This document shows positions 7,987 through 17,180 of a stretch of DNA of 64,000 nucleotides, one piece after another. Within the stretch, counting starts at the first letter, position 1. The number at the start of each line of letters is the position of its first letter. A program made the position numbers and the translations under genes. The notes beneath the pieces were generated by a model. It was not told the DNA's origin and searched no databases. It saw only the letters and a list, made by a program, of their open reading frames with translations. Source of the stretch: an uncultured Pelagibacteraceae bacterium (GTDB lineage Bacteria; Pseudomonadota; Alphaproteobacteria; Pelagibacterales; Pelagibacteraceae); the NCBI GenBank assembly GCA_902523185.1, contig CABYYJ010000002.1, forward strand, positions 59,014-123,013, in the 5' to 3' direction.

Positions 7987-10166
7987 TGAAAAAAGTATTT
8001 TTAGCTTCAATTACTTTGGTACTTATATCCATAATCTTTTTATTTACTCTTCTTACTACCATTGGAATTGAAACAAATAAATTTAATAAAATTATATCAG
8101 ATAAAATTAATAAAAATAATCAAGTAGAATTAGAACTTGAAACAATCAAGTTTAAATTTGACATTAATCAAATAAGTTTATTTTTAGAAACGAATAACCC
8201 TAAAATATTTTATCGAGAAGTGATTATACCTGCAAAAAATATAAAAGTTTATATCGATTTTTTATCCATTATTAAATCAGATACAAAAATTGAGAAAGTT
8301 ATCTTAAATTTGAAAGAAATTAATATTAATCAAATTAAAAAATTATCAAAATCCCTCAAACCCTCAAATTTTACTAGTTTTTTAAATAATAATATTAAAG
8401 AAGGTAAATTAAATACTGAAATTGAAATTTATGTGAATAAAGAAAATTCATTAAATAATTTCATTGCTCGTGGTTCGGTCACAGACGTTAAAGGTGTAAT
8501 ATTCAAAGATTTGAAATTAGAAGATACAAAATTTTCTTTTTTCGCTGATAAAACTGATATCTTAATTCAGAATTTTTTTAGTCAAACTCAAGAAATTAAA
8601 ATTGAGGATGGAGATATTAAGATTAATCTTTCACCAGAAATTGTTATAGAAACAAATTTTAAAACTTTATTTAATTTTAAAAACGGATTAAAAAAATACT
8701 CAACTTTTACTCCAGATATTGATTATATTAACAATATTATTAATATTAATGGAGAGCAAAATAATAATTTAAATCTTTCTTTTGATAAAACCTATAAACT
8801 TAAGAATTACAGTTACAGTAGTAATGGAAAAATTTTTAATGCGAAATTAAATTTCAAAACACCAATAGATAATTATCTCTTAAAAGAACAAATCAAAGAT
8901 ATTTCTTTTTCTAATACAGAAGTAAGAACTAGCTTTAGTCCAAAAAAAAATTCATTTGATATTTCAGGTAAATATTCTTTGAATGAGAGTAAACCTCAAA
9001 AATTTGAAATTGAAAATATCTTTAAAAATAAAATTTCAAACGTAAAAGTAAACTTAAATTACGATAATATATTGGAACTTGATCTTATAAATTATAAAAA
9101 AAAAAAAGGTGACACTTCAAATATTTTTTTAGAATTTAAAAAACGAAAAAATTCAATTGAAATCTATAAATTTAATATACAAGAGGGAATAAACCTCATT
9201 CAACTAAACGGAATAAAATTAGAAAATAAAAAATTTGTTAAATTAGAAAAAATCTTAGTAAAGACGTATGAAAACGGTAAAAAAAATAATGATTTTATAA
9301 TTAGTTATGGGAAAACTATTAAAATCAATGGAGATCAGTTTGATGCACAAAACTTACCAAAAATAATAAGTAATAGTGGAAATAATAAATTTTTTTCAAG
9401 TTTAAATAAAGAAATTGAAATCGACCTTAAAACTATTAATGCACCTCTTTCAGAAAAGCTTAAAAATTTTAGATTGATAGGTACAATTAAAAAAGGAAAA
9501 TTTGTTAAAGTTTCCTCTAAAGGTGAATTTGGTAAAAATAATTTTTTAGATATTTCACTTAAAAATAATGATAAAAATAAAAAAAAATACCTGGAAATTT
9601 ATTCAGATTTAACAAAACCACTTCTAACTGAATATAGTTTTTTTAATGGTCTTTCGGGCGGAAAACTTATTTATACATCTATATTTGATGATGAATTGTC
9701 TAATTCAAAACTAAAAATAGAAAATTTTAAAGTAATAAATGCTCCAGGAATGGTAAAACTTTTAAGCCTAGCTGATTTAGGTGGTTTATCTGACTTGGCA
9801 GCGGGAGAGGGTATTTCTTTTGACATTCTTGAGATAAATATGGAAAAGTCAAAAGAGACTCTTAAATTAAATGAAATACTTGCTCTGGGTCCAAGTATTT
9901 CAGTATTAATGGAGGGTTATCAAAACCCGTCGATCACAAGCATTCGAGGGACATTAGTTCCAGCTAAAACTCTTAATAAAATGATTTCAAGAATTCCAGT
10001 TTTAGGAGATATTATAATTCCAAAAGAAATTGGTGAAGGACTATTTGGCATTAGTTTTAAAATGAAAGGTCCACCAAATCAAATTAAAACAACTATAAAT
10101 CCTATAAGAACTATTACGCCAAGATTTATACAAAAGATTGTCGATAAAAATAAAAAAACTAAATAA
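7986..10166 (+). CDS. AsmA-like / DUF3971-type envelope protein
   Basis: The 726-residue protein has one N-terminal membrane segment (about residues 4-27) and a long, beta-rich, Asn- and Lys-rich body. The C-terminal 180 residues are the most conserved part: GGKLIYTSIF, APGMVKLLSLADLGGLSD, GEGISFDILEINM, IRGTLVPAKTLNKMI, IPVLGDIIIPKEIGEGLFGISFKMKGP. This pattern is typical of the C-terminal domain of YhdP/AsmA-family proteins, which are thought to form long hydrophobic grooves for phospholipid transport between the membranes. The start overlaps the prfB stop by one base. The last 8 bases overlap the convergent tyrS gene. The exact substrate cannot be inferred. Confidence 0.75.
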   Translation: MKKVFLASITLVLISIIFLFTLLTTIGIETNKFNKIISDKINKNNQVELELETIKFKFDINQISLFLETNNPKIFYREVIIPAKNIKVYIDFLSIIKSDTKIEKVILNLKEININQIKKLSKSLKPSNFTSFLNNNIKEGKLNTEIEIYVNKENSLNNFIARGSVTDVKGVIFKDLKLEDTKFSFFADKTDILIQNFFSQTQEIKIEDGDIKINLSPEIVIETNFKTLFNFKNGLKKYSTFTPDIDYINNIININGEQNNNLNLSFDKTYKLKNYSYSSNGKIFNAKLNFKTPIDNYLLKEQIKDISFSNTEVRTSFSPKKNSFDISGKYSLNESKPQKFEIENIFKNKISNVKVNLNYDNILELDLINYKKKKGDTSNIFLEFKKRKNSIEIYKFNIQEGINLIQLNGIKLENKKFVKLEKILVKTYENGKKNNDFIISYGKTIKINGDQFDAQNLPKIISNSGNNKFFSSLNKEIEIDLKTINAPLSEKLKNFRLIGTIKKGKFVKVSSKGEFGKNNFLDISLKNNDKNKKKYLEIYSDLTKPLLTEYSFFNGLSGGKLIYTSIFDDELSNSKLKIENFKVINAPGMVKLLSLADLGGLSDLAAGEGISFDILEINMEKSKETLKLNEILALGPSISVLMEGYQNPSITSIRGTLVPAKTLNKMISRIPVLGDIIIPKEIGEGLFGISFKMKGPPNQIKTTINPIRTITPRFIQKIVDKNKKTK

Positions 10167-11397
10167 TTTTAACTTTATAATGCTTCTTCTTTCCGTAGGA
10201 AATTTTTAAAATTTTTTCTTCAAAATCTTCTGACTTTAAAGTTCTCTTAATATCTCCAACTAATTTATCATTTATCTTTAATCCATTATTTAGTATTGCT
10301 CTTCTAGCTTCACTTTTCGAACTCATGACCCCATTAACTGATAATAAATCTATAAGAGATATACCTTTTTTTACCTCTTCAGAGTTAACCTTTATCTCTG
10401 GTAGATTTAAACTTAAGCTTTTATCTTCAAAAGTTTCTTTAGCTGTTTTCTGTGCTTTTTTTGCAGCTGACTTTCCATGGAGAATACTTGTAGCTTGATT
10501 AGCTAATAATATCTTTAAGTTATTAATGTTTTCCTCTTTTTCACAAAGTGTATTAATTTTTTCATATTCTATTTCAGTAAAAAAATATAAAAATTTTTTA
10601 ACATCACGATCATCAACATTTCTCCAAAATTGCCAATAATCATAAACAGAAAATAATTTTTCATTTAACCAAACAGCTCCTTTTTCGGTTTTTCCCATTT
10701 TTGCTCCTGAGGCTAAAGTAATTAAAGGAGATGTTAATCCAAATGACTCTTTTTTAAGAATTCTTCTTATTAAATCAATTCCATTAATAATATTTCCCCA
10801 TTGATCAGAGCCTCCTATTTGTAATATACAATTTTCTTTTTTAAATAATTGATAAAAATCGTAAGCTTGTAAAATCATATAATTAAATTCCATGTAGCTT
10901 AAAGATTGCTCTCTCTCCAATCTGAGTTTCACACTATCAAAAGTGAGCATCTTATTTATAGTGAAATAGCTGCCTATATCTCTTAAAAATTGTATATATT
11001 TTAATTTTGTAAGCCAATGAGAGTTATCTACAAAAATTGGTCTAGTTTTGTTATTTGAAAAATCTAAAACTTTTTTAAAAACTTTTTTAATACTTTTAAT
11101 ATTTTTATTTATCTCCATTTGTTTAAGTATTTTTCTTGTAGAATCTTTACCAGAGGGATCTCCAATTAGTGTTGTGCCGCCACCTAATAAAACAATTGGA
11201 CGATGACCATGTTTCTGCATAAGTTTTAAAATCATTATTTGCAAAAGACTTCCAACATGTAAACTACTAGCTGTACAATCGAAACCTATGTACCCAGAGA
11301 TAGATTTCTTGTTAGAAATTTCATTGAGTTTCTCAATATCTGTACATTGGCTTATATAACCACGAGATTGCATTTCAGCTAAAAATTTATTTTTCAT
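10159..11397 (-). CDS. tyrS: Tyrosyl-tRNA synthetase
   Basis: The 412-residue class I synthetase charges tRNA-Tyr. The Rossmann-fold signature is present as CTASSLHVGSLLQ (HVGS in place of HIGH), the tyrosine pocket segment as SYMEFNYMILQAYDFYQL with GGSDQWGNI, and the KMSKS loop as KMGKT in SGAKMGKTEKGAVW. The C-terminal S4-like RNA-binding domain starts near residue 340 (SLIDLLSVNGVMSSKSEARRAI). The KMGKT variant fits the bacterial TyrRS group that has a Gly in this loop. The gene is divergent from anmK with a 55-base gap; its end overlaps the AsmA-like gene by 8 bases. Confidence 0.95.
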   Translation of the reverse strand: MKNKFLAEMQSRGYISQCTDIEKLNEISNKKSISGYIGFDCTASSLHVGSLLQIMILKLMQKHGHRPIVLLGGGTTLIGDPSGKDSTRKILKQMEINKNIKSIKKVFKKVLDFSNNKTRPIFVDNSHWLTKLKYIQFLRDIGSYFTINKMLTFDSVKLRLEREQSLSYMEFNYMILQAYDFYQLFKKENCILQIGGSDQWGNIINGIDLIRRILKKESFGLTSPLITLASGAKMGKTEKGAVWLNEKLFSVYDYWQFWRNVDDRDVKKFLYFFTEIEYEKINTLCEKEENINNLKILLANQATSILHGKSAAKKAQKTAKETFEDKSLSLNLPEIKVNSEEVKKGISLIDLLSVNGVMSSKSEARRAILNNGLKINDKLVGDIKRTLKSEDFEEKILKISYGKKKHYKVKII

Positions 11398-11452
11398 AGC
11401 ACAATTTGTTTAAAACACTATTATACAATTATAATTATAAATAAATAAAAAT

Positions 11453-12568
11453 ATGAAAGAAAAATATACCTCTTTAGGCTTAATGAGCGGCACGTCAGGC
11501 GACGGCGTCGACGCTTCTATGATAAACTCTAATGGTATAGATAAATTTGAAGTAATTAAGGATAAATATTTTGAATATGATTCTAAAATTTATAAAAGTA
11601 TACACCATTTAAAAGACAGGATATTTGATTATAACGATTTAAGTAAATTGTCTAAAGAATTAAAAGATTTAGAAAGAAAAATCACGTTATACCACGCCAA
11701 AATCATAAAAGAATTTATAAATGAAAATAATAACTTTATTGTAGGTTTTCATGGTCAAACTATTTATCACAATTCTCAAGAAAAGATTTCAATGCAATTA
11801 GGAGATGCAAATTTACTAAATCAATTAACAAATAAAAAAATAATTTTTAATTTTAGAAAAAATGACATTTCAAATGGAGGTGAGGGAGCACCATTGACAC
11901 CGATTTATCATCAATTAATTGCTTCACAAAAAAAAATAGGTCTACCTGTTTGTATTTTGAATATTGGGGGAATATCAAACGTAACACTGATAAACAAACC
12001 AATTAATTCATTTGAAATATTTAGTAAAGATATTGGGCCGGGAAATTGTTTAATTGATAATTGGGTTAGAAAAAACTCAAATCAGAAATTTGATCTAAAT
12101 GGGCTTTTAGCTTCTAATGGAAAAATTAATGAAATAATTTTTGAACAAGCACAAGAATTATATAAAAATAGAAAAAATAAAAATAAAGTTTCATATGATA
12201 CTAACGATTTTGATATATCTTTTACGAGAGGCCTTTCAATTGAAGATGGCGCTGCAACTTTAACAGAATTTACAGCAAGTATTTTAGGTGAGTCTTTATC
12301 ATCTTTTTTAAATAAAATAAAATTTATCGATATTTTGGTTTGTGGTGGTGGTCGAAAAAATAAAATTCTTGTCGAGGGTATTAAAAAAAATCTTCCCAAA
12401 AGGATTAATTTAAAATTAATAGATGAATTTAATATCAATGGTGATTTTATAGAGTCCCAAGCTTTTGCTTTTCTTGCTATTAGATCTATCAAAAAGTTGC
12501 CTATCAGTTTTCCTAACACGACTAACTGCTCTCGACCAATTTCAGGAGGTGAAATAGTAGATAATTAA
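11453..12568 (+). CDS. anmK: Anhydro-N-acetylmuramic acid kinase
   Basis: The 371-residue sugar kinase of the ASKHA fold phosphorylates and opens 1,6-anhydro-MurNAc released during cell-wall turnover, giving MurNAc-6-phosphate. The phosphate-1 loop reads GLMSGTSGDGVDAS, followed by VGFHGQTIYH, FNFRKNDISNGGEGAPL, NIGGISNVT and DIGPGNCLIDNW, and a C-terminal VCGGGRKN. All are diagnostic of AnmK. There is no recognisable Shine-Dalgarno sequence upstream (AATAAAAAT before the ATG). The stop shares the palindrome TTAA with the stop of the convergent hydrolase gene. Other murein-recycling genes (for example murQ or nagZ) are not in the window. Confidence 0.95.
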   Translation: MKEKYTSLGLMSGTSGDGVDASMINSNGIDKFEVIKDKYFEYDSKIYKSIHHLKDRIFDYNDLSKLSKELKDLERKITLYHAKIIKEFINENNNFIVGFHGQTIYHNSQEKISMQLGDANLLNQLTNKKIIFNFRKNDISNGGEGAPLTPIYHQLIASQKKIGLPVCILNIGGISNVTLINKPINSFEIFSKDIGPGNCLIDNWVRKNSNQKFDLNGLLASNGKINEIIFEQAQELYKNRKNKNKVSYDTNDFDISFTRGLSIEDGAATLTEFTASILGESLSSFLNKIKFIDILVCGGGRKNKILVEGIKKNLPKRINLKLIDEFNINGDFIESQAFAFLAIRSIKKLPISFPNTTNCSRPISGGEIVDN

Positions 12569-13221
12569 ATTAATGCTGTTTTCTCTTTTATATATTTTTC
12601 TATTTCAAAAATGAGTTCTTTTTCTTTATCTTTAAAAAAATGATTAGAGTTTTTTACTTTTGAAAAAATTACTTCGACACCTTTTTGACTTTTAATTCTT
12701 CTGTCTAGCTCATTAATGCTTTCTTTAGTTACTAACTCGTCATTTTCACTGTATATCACTTGTCCAGAAGTTGGACATGGAGCTAAAAAAGAAAAATCGT
12801 ACACATTTGGTTGTGGCGAAACAGCAATAAAATTATTTATCTCAGGTCTTCTCATAATTAATTGCATACAAATTAAAGATCCAAAAGAAAAGCCAGACAC
12901 CCAACATTGACTGTAATCTAAATTTTGTCTTTCTATCCAATCTAGAGCTGCGGCAGCATCAGATAACTCACCTTGGCCATTATCAAATACACCCTCACTT
13001 TTTCCAACTCCTCTAAAGTTAACTTTTATGACTGAAAAACCATTTTTTAAAAAAATATTATACAATAGTTGAACTATTCTATTATTCATTGTGCCACCAT
13101 ACTGAGGATGAGGATGAAGGACTATTGCTATAGGTGCACCGAACTTTGGATTTTTATAGTATTTCGCCTCTAGCCTTCCTGCAGGACCTGGAATAAAAAT
13201 TTCTAAACTTTTAGGTTTCAT
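12565..13221 (-). CDS. Alpha/beta hydrolase (COG2945-like)
   Basis: The 218-residue protein has an alpha/beta-hydrolase fold. The nucleophile elbow is GFSFGS (Gly-Phe-Ser-Phe-Gly), the acid is probably the Asp in YSENDELV and the catalytic His is in NSNHFF. The N-terminal IVLHPHPQYGGTMNNRIV and NFRGVGKSEG segments are characteristic of a small bacterial family of unknown substrate, usually annotated as alpha/beta hydrolase or dienelactone-hydrolase-like. It is probably cytosolic since no signal peptide is seen. It is divergent from the Suf operon regulator and has a Fur-like inverted repeat directly before its start. Its true substrate is unknown. Confidence 0.8.
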   Translation of the reverse strand: MKPKSLEIFIPGPAGRLEAKYYKNPKFGAPIAIVLHPHPQYGGTMNNRIVQLLYNIFLKNGFSVIKVNFRGVGKSEGVFDNGQGELSDAAAALDWIERQNLDYSQCWVSGFSFGSLICMQLIMRRPEINNFIAVSPQPNVYDFSFLAPCPTSGQVIYSENDELVTKESINELDRRIKSQKGVEVIFSKVKNSNHFFKDKEKELIFEIEKYIKEKTALI

Positions 13222-13224
13222 AAT

Positions 13225-13243
13225 TGATAATGATTATTATTAA
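13225..13243. promoter_or_regulatory. Fur/iron-box-like inverted repeat
   Basis: TGATAAT-G-ATTATTA is a 7-1-7 inverted repeat with one mismatch. The GATAATGATTATTATTAAA stretch matches the classical 19-base Fur-box consensus at 15 of 19 positions by my count. It lies 4 bases before the hydrolase start and about 115 bases before the IscR-type gene. The location between the suf regulator and a divergent gene is suitable for iron control, but which regulator binds is inference. Confidence 0.4.
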
Positions 13244-13298
13244 AATAAAAAAGTATAGTTTTATAACACGTTTTTATGCGACAAATATTATTTTTTAA

Positions 13299-13320
13299 TC
13301 CTGACTAAAATAGTAGGAAT
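13299..13320 (+). promoter_or_regulatory. IscR-type binding site upstream of the suf operon
   Basis: The sequence TCCTGACTAAAATAGTAGGA contains an imperfect inverted repeat, CCTGACT / AGTAGG around AAAAT, that closely resembles the IscR type-1 site (GACTaaaatAGTC core). It is 34 bases upstream of the start of the IscR-type gene. This is the expected place for autoregulation of the suf operon by its Fe-S repressor. The match was made by eye. Confidence 0.55.
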
Positions 13321-13353
13321 TGTATCAAAACTATTATATTACAACGATTAATT

Positions 13354-13767
13354 ATGAAACTTACAAATAAAGGAAGATATGCGGTAATGGCTATGGCAGA
13401 TTTGGCATCTAATGCTAAAGAAGGACCTATAAGTTTATCAGAAATTTCTTTAAGACAGAATATTTCTTTAGCTTACCTGGAACAAATTTTTCTTAAATTA
13501 AAAAACAATAAATTGGTAAAAAGTTCGAGAGGAGCTAATGGAGGCTATATTTTAGATAAACCTGCTTCTGAAATTAAACTTTCAAATATTATCTATGCAG
13601 TTGATGAAGAGGTAAGAACCCTTAACTGTAAAAAAAACTCAAAAAGAGGATGTAATAATAAATCAACAAAGTGCATTACACATAATTTATGGGATGAGTT
13701 AGACAGACACATAAATGGTTTTTTTGAAAAAGTAAAATTACAAGATCTAACAAAAAATACAAACTAA
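13354..13767 (+). CDS. Rrf2/IscR-family Fe-S cluster-sensing regulator of the suf operon
   Basis: The 137-residue winged-helix protein begins MKLTNKGRYAVMAMADLA, typical of the Rrf2 family. The recognition region QNISLAYLEQIFLKLKNNKLVKSSRGANGGY matches IscR closely. Three cysteines, Cys92, Cys100 and Cys106, followed by His109, correspond to the cluster ligands Cys92, Cys98, Cys104 and His107 of E. coli IscR. The first spacing is longer here (seven residues between the first two Cys instead of five). It is 4 bases before sufB and starts the suf operon, and an IscR-like site lies upstream. It therefore probably senses [2Fe-2S] status and represses or activates the operon. Confidence 0.88.
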   Translation: MKLTNKGRYAVMAMADLASNAKEGPISLSEISLRQNISLAYLEQIFLKLKNNKLVKSSRGANGGYILDKPASEIKLSNIIYAVDEEVRTLNCKKNSKRGCNNKSTKCITHNLWDELDRHINGFFEKVKLQDLTKNTN

Positions 13768-13771
13768 ATAA

Positions 13772-15205
13772 ATGAAAAGTGAAGAATTAAAAAATCAGGA
13801 ATATAAATATGGTTTCACAACCGATATTGAAAATATAAAAGCTCCAAAAGGGCTGTCGGAAGAAACTATAAAATTTATTTCTAATATTAAAAAAGAGCCA
13901 AAATGGATGTTAGATTGGAGATTGAAAGCTTTTAAAAGACTTCAAGTGCTAAAAGAACCTAGTTGGCAAAAGCCTAAGTATCCTAAAATAAATTATCAAG
14001 ATCTCTATTATTACTCCGCTCCAAAGAGCATGAAAGAAAAACCAAAAAGCTTGAATGAAGTCGATCCAAAGCTAATAGACACTTATAATAAACTAGGAAT
14101 ACCTCTTAATGAACAGAAAAGATTGAGCGGCGTTGCTGTTGATGCTGTTTTTGATTCAGTTTCAGTTGCAACGACATTTAAAGGTGAGCTTGATAAAAAA
14201 GGAATAATTTTCTGTCCTATTTCTGAAGCTATTCAAAAACATCCTGATTTAGTCAAAAAATATTTAGGATCTGTAATTCCAATTAGTGATCATTATTTTG
14301 CGACATTGAACTCCGCGGTTTTTACTGATGGATCTTTTGTTTATATTCCGCCAAATACTAGATGCCCAATGGAGCTCTCTACTTATTTTAGAATTAATGC
14401 CTCAGAAACAGGTCAATTCGAAAGAACACTTATTATTGCTGATAAAGGTAGCTATGTTAGTTATTTAGAGGGTTGCACAGCCCCAATGAGAGATGAGAAT
14501 CAATTACACGCGGCTAATGTGGAATTAGTTGCATTAGAAGATGCAGAAATAAAATATTCAACAGTGCAAAACTGGTATCCTGGCGACAAAGATGGTGTCG
14601 GGGGAATTTATAATTTTGTAACAAAAAGAGGTGCTTGCCGAGGCAAGAATTCTAAAATTTCGTGGACACAAGTGGAGACAGGATCTGCAATAACTTGGAA
14701 ATATCCTAGTTGTATTTTACAAGGTGATAATTCAGTAGGTGAGTTTTATTCAATAGCTATTACAAACAATCATCAAAAAGCAGACACAGGTACAAAAATG
14801 ATACATTTAGGCAAAAATACAAAAAGCAAAATTATATCAAAAGGAATTTCAGCAGGAAAAGCAGATAATACTTACAGAGGACTTGTAGATATTGCGACTA
14901 AAGCTTTAAATTCGAGGAATTATACTCAGTGTGACTCACTTTTAATGGGTAATAAATGTGGAGCACATACAATTCCTTATATTAAAAATAAAAATTCATC
15001 GTCAACTGTGGAACATGAAGCCACTACATCAAAAATAAATGAAGATCAGCTGTTTTACTGCAATCAAAGAGGACTTAACCAGGAAGAAGCGGTGAGTTTA
15101 ATTGTAAATGGTTTTTGTAAAGAGGTTTTGCAACAACTTCCAATGGAGTTTGCGGTTGAGGCCCAAAAATTAGTTTCAATTAGTTTAGAGGGGAGCGTTG
15201 GGTAA
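13772..15205 (+). CDS. sufB: Fe-S cluster scaffold complex subunit SufB
   Basis: The 477-residue protein is the core scaffold of the SufBCD complex, on which [4Fe-4S] clusters are built. It has the family landmarks [23 protein letters not shown], the [19 protein letters not shown] segment, [24 protein letters not shown] with the conserved Cys, and the C-terminal [30 protein letters not shown]. The gene follows the regulator by 4 bases, and its stop codon overlaps the sufC start (TAATG). Length is normal. The order sufB-C-D-S-U is that commonly found in alphaproteobacteria. Confidence 0.97.
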   Translation: MKSEELKNQEYKYGFTTDIENIKAPKGLSEETIKFISNIKKEPKWMLDWRLKAFKRLQVLKEPSWQKPKYPKINYQDLYYYSAPKSMKEKPKSLNEVDPKLIDTYNKLGIPLNEQKRLSGVAVDAVFDSVSVATTFKGELDKKGIIFCPISEAIQKHPDLVKKYLGSVIPISDHYFATLNSAVFTDGSFVYIPPNTRCPMELSTYFRINASETGQFERTLIIADKGSYVSYLEGCTAPMRDENQLHAANVELVALEDAEIKYSTVQNWYPGDKDGVGGIYNFVTKRGACRGKNSKISWTQVETGSAITWKYPSCILQGDNSVGEFYSIAITNNHQKADTGTKMIHLGKNTKSKIISKGISAGKADNTYRGLVDIATKALNSRNYTQCDSLLMGNKCGAHTIPYIKNKNSSSTVEHEATTSKINEDQLFYCNQRGLNQEEAVSLIVNGFCKEVLQQLPMEFAVEAQKLVSISLEGSVG

Positions 15206-15939
15206 TGCTTCAATTACAAAATTTAAAAGCTTCAGTTAACGATAAAGCAATTTTAAATGGACTTAATTTAGAAATAAAGCCTGGTGAAGTACATGCGATT
15301 ATGGGACCGAATGGATCGGGAAAAAGTACTTTAGCAAACATTTTGTCAGGAAAAAGTGGCTATGACGTGAGTGGCAGTTTAAAGTATGATGGTGACAATT
15401 TACAAAATATTCCAATTGAAGAGCGAGCACAAAAAGGAATATTTTTAGCATTTCAGTATCCTTTAGAAATTCCAGGAGTAAATACAACTAACTTTTTAAA
15501 AACTTCATTGAATACTATTAGGAAAGCTAAAGGTCAAAAAGAGTTAGATACTCTTTCGCTTTTAAAATTAATTAAAGAAAAAGCATCAGAATTAAATATT
15601 GACGAAAAGTTTTTATCTAGACAATTAAACGTAGGTTTCTCAGGTGGAGAAAAAAAGAAAAACGAAATTCTTCAAATGAAACTTTTAGAACCAAGGTTAG
15701 CTATTTTAGACGAAACAGACTCTGGTTTAGATATTGACGCTCTTAGAATTGTTGCAGATGGAGTTAATTCTCATAAAAATGAAAACAATGCTTTTCTAAT
15801 AATTACACATTATCAACGATTACTTGATTACATCAAACCAGATTTCATTCACGTATTATCTAATGGAAAAATTGTTAAAACAGGGTGTTCAGATTTAGGT
15901 CAAGAGTTGGAAAAAACAGGATATGAAAATTTAAAATAA
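15205..15939 (+). CDS. sufC: Suf complex ATPase SufC
   Basis: The 244-residue ABC-type ATPase drives conformational change in the SufBCD scaffold. The Walker A motif is GPNGSGKST (about residues 34-42), the ABC signature is FSGGEKKKNEILQM, and the Walker B is LAILDETDSGLDIDALR, with the SufC-typical E-T-D-S-G-L-D sequence and the switch His in ITHYQRLL. It is a soluble protein without a membrane domain. The start shares a base with the end of sufB, and its stop shares a base with sufD, so the three subunits are translationally coupled. Confidence 0.97.
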   Translation: MLQLQNLKASVNDKAILNGLNLEIKPGEVHAIMGPNGSGKSTLANILSGKSGYDVSGSLKYDGDNLQNIPIEERAQKGIFLAFQYPLEIPGVNTTNFLKTSLNTIRKAKGQKELDTLSLLKLIKEKASELNIDEKFLSRQLNVGFSGGEKKKNEILQMKLLEPRLAILDETDSGLDIDALRIVADGVNSHKNENNAFLIITHYQRLLDYIKPDFIHVLSNGKIVKTGCSDLGQELEKTGYENLK

Positions 15940-17180
15940 TGGAACAACTATTTAATATTGATTTAGATAAGATTACTTCCTCTTCAAAAAAAGAGAATAT
16001 TGAAAGAAAAAAAAACCTTGAGTTATTTTTTGAGAGCGGTCTTCCTAATAAAAGAGATGAAAGTTGGAAATTTACAGATTTAAATTTAATAATTAAAAAA
16101 AATTTTAAAAATATTAGTAATAATTTTGATTTTAATTTTGATGAAAAAATTAATTTTATTAGTGATTTTGAACACAACTTTATTTTATTAGTAAATGGAT
16201 ATTATAAATCAAGTGACATTAAATTCGAGGAAAAAGGAAAAGTTCAACTCGAAAGACTTAATTCGCAAGAGAAAATTAATAATTGTAATGAAATTAATCT
16301 TTATTCTTTAAACAAAGCTTTATCTTTGGGTGGATACAATTTGGAAGTACAAAAGAATTATAAGTGTAAAAAACCAATAGTAATATACAATTATTTTAAC
16401 TCTAATTTAGATAACAAGATTATTAATAATTCAAATAAGATTAAACTTAACCAAAACTCTGAACTGACTTTAATTGAGTATAATATTGATGCAAAATCTA
16501 AATTTATAAAAAATACCTTCGAAACGATTGAAATAGAAGATGGATCAGTTTTAAAAAGTATTACTATACAAAAAACAAAAAGTAATGGATATTTTTATAA
16601 AAATATATTTGGAACACAAGGATACAACTCTGGTTATCATAACTTCATTCTGAGCTCCGGGCTTAAATTTAACAAAATAGACTTGGAAATGAATCTTAAA
16701 AGAGAGAATAGTAATTGCTTTGTTTTATCTGGTTTAAGTTTAGGAAAAGATGAGCATCAAGAACTAAAAACGAAAGTGAATCATCTAGCACCTAATTGTA
16801 AAAGTTATCAAAAAATTAAAAATGTTTTAGAGAGTGACAGCAAAGGAGTTTATCAAGGAAAAATATTTGTGAAAGATATTGCTCAAAAAACAGATGCCTA
16901 TCAATTAAGTAAAGCTCTAATTTTAGATAATCGAGCAGAATTTAATGCTAAGCCAGAGTTAGAGATATATGCTGATGATGTAAAATGTTCCCATGGATCT
17001 TCTTCGGGCAGCATTGATGAGGACTCTATACATTATTTAATGACCAGGGGGATTGAATTTGATGTAGCTAAAAAATTATTAATCAAAGGTTTCCTTAACG
17101 AAATTTTTGAAAATATTGTAGAAAAAAAAATAAAGTTATTTCTTGAAAAAAGTATTGAGGAACAAATTAATGGAATTTAG
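15939..17180 (+). CDS. sufD: Fe-S cluster assembly protein SufD
   Basis: The 413-residue protein is the SufB paralogue in the SufBCD scaffold. The N-terminal part is poorly conserved and Asn/Lys-rich, with FFESGLPNKRDESWKFTDLN typical for SufD. The C-terminal beta-helix region shows KIKNVLESDSKGVYQGKIFV, QLSKALILDNRAEFNAKPELEIYADDVKCSHGSSSGSIDEDSIHYLMTRGI (the DDVKCSHG motif includes the conserved Cys and His) and KGFLNEIFE. It overlaps sufC by one base at its start and sufS by 11 bases at its end. Confidence 0.95.
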   Translation: MEQLFNIDLDKITSSSKKENIERKKNLELFFESGLPNKRDESWKFTDLNLIIKKNFKNISNNFDFNFDEKINFISDFEHNFILLVNGYYKSSDIKFEEKGKVQLERLNSQEKINNCNEINLYSLNKALSLGGYNLEVQKNYKCKKPIVIYNYFNSNLDNKIINNSNKIKLNQNSELTLIEYNIDAKSKFIKNTFETIEIEDGSVLKSITIQKTKSNGYFYKNIFGTQGYNSGYHNFILSSGLKFNKIDLEMNLKRENSNCFVLSGLSLGKDEHQELKTKVNHLAPNCKSYQKIKNVLESDSKGVYQGKIFVKDIAQKTDAYQLSKALILDNRAEFNAKPELEIYADDVKCSHGSSSGSIDEDSIHYLMTRGIEFDVAKKLLIKGFLNEIFENIVEKKIKLFLEKSIEEQINGI

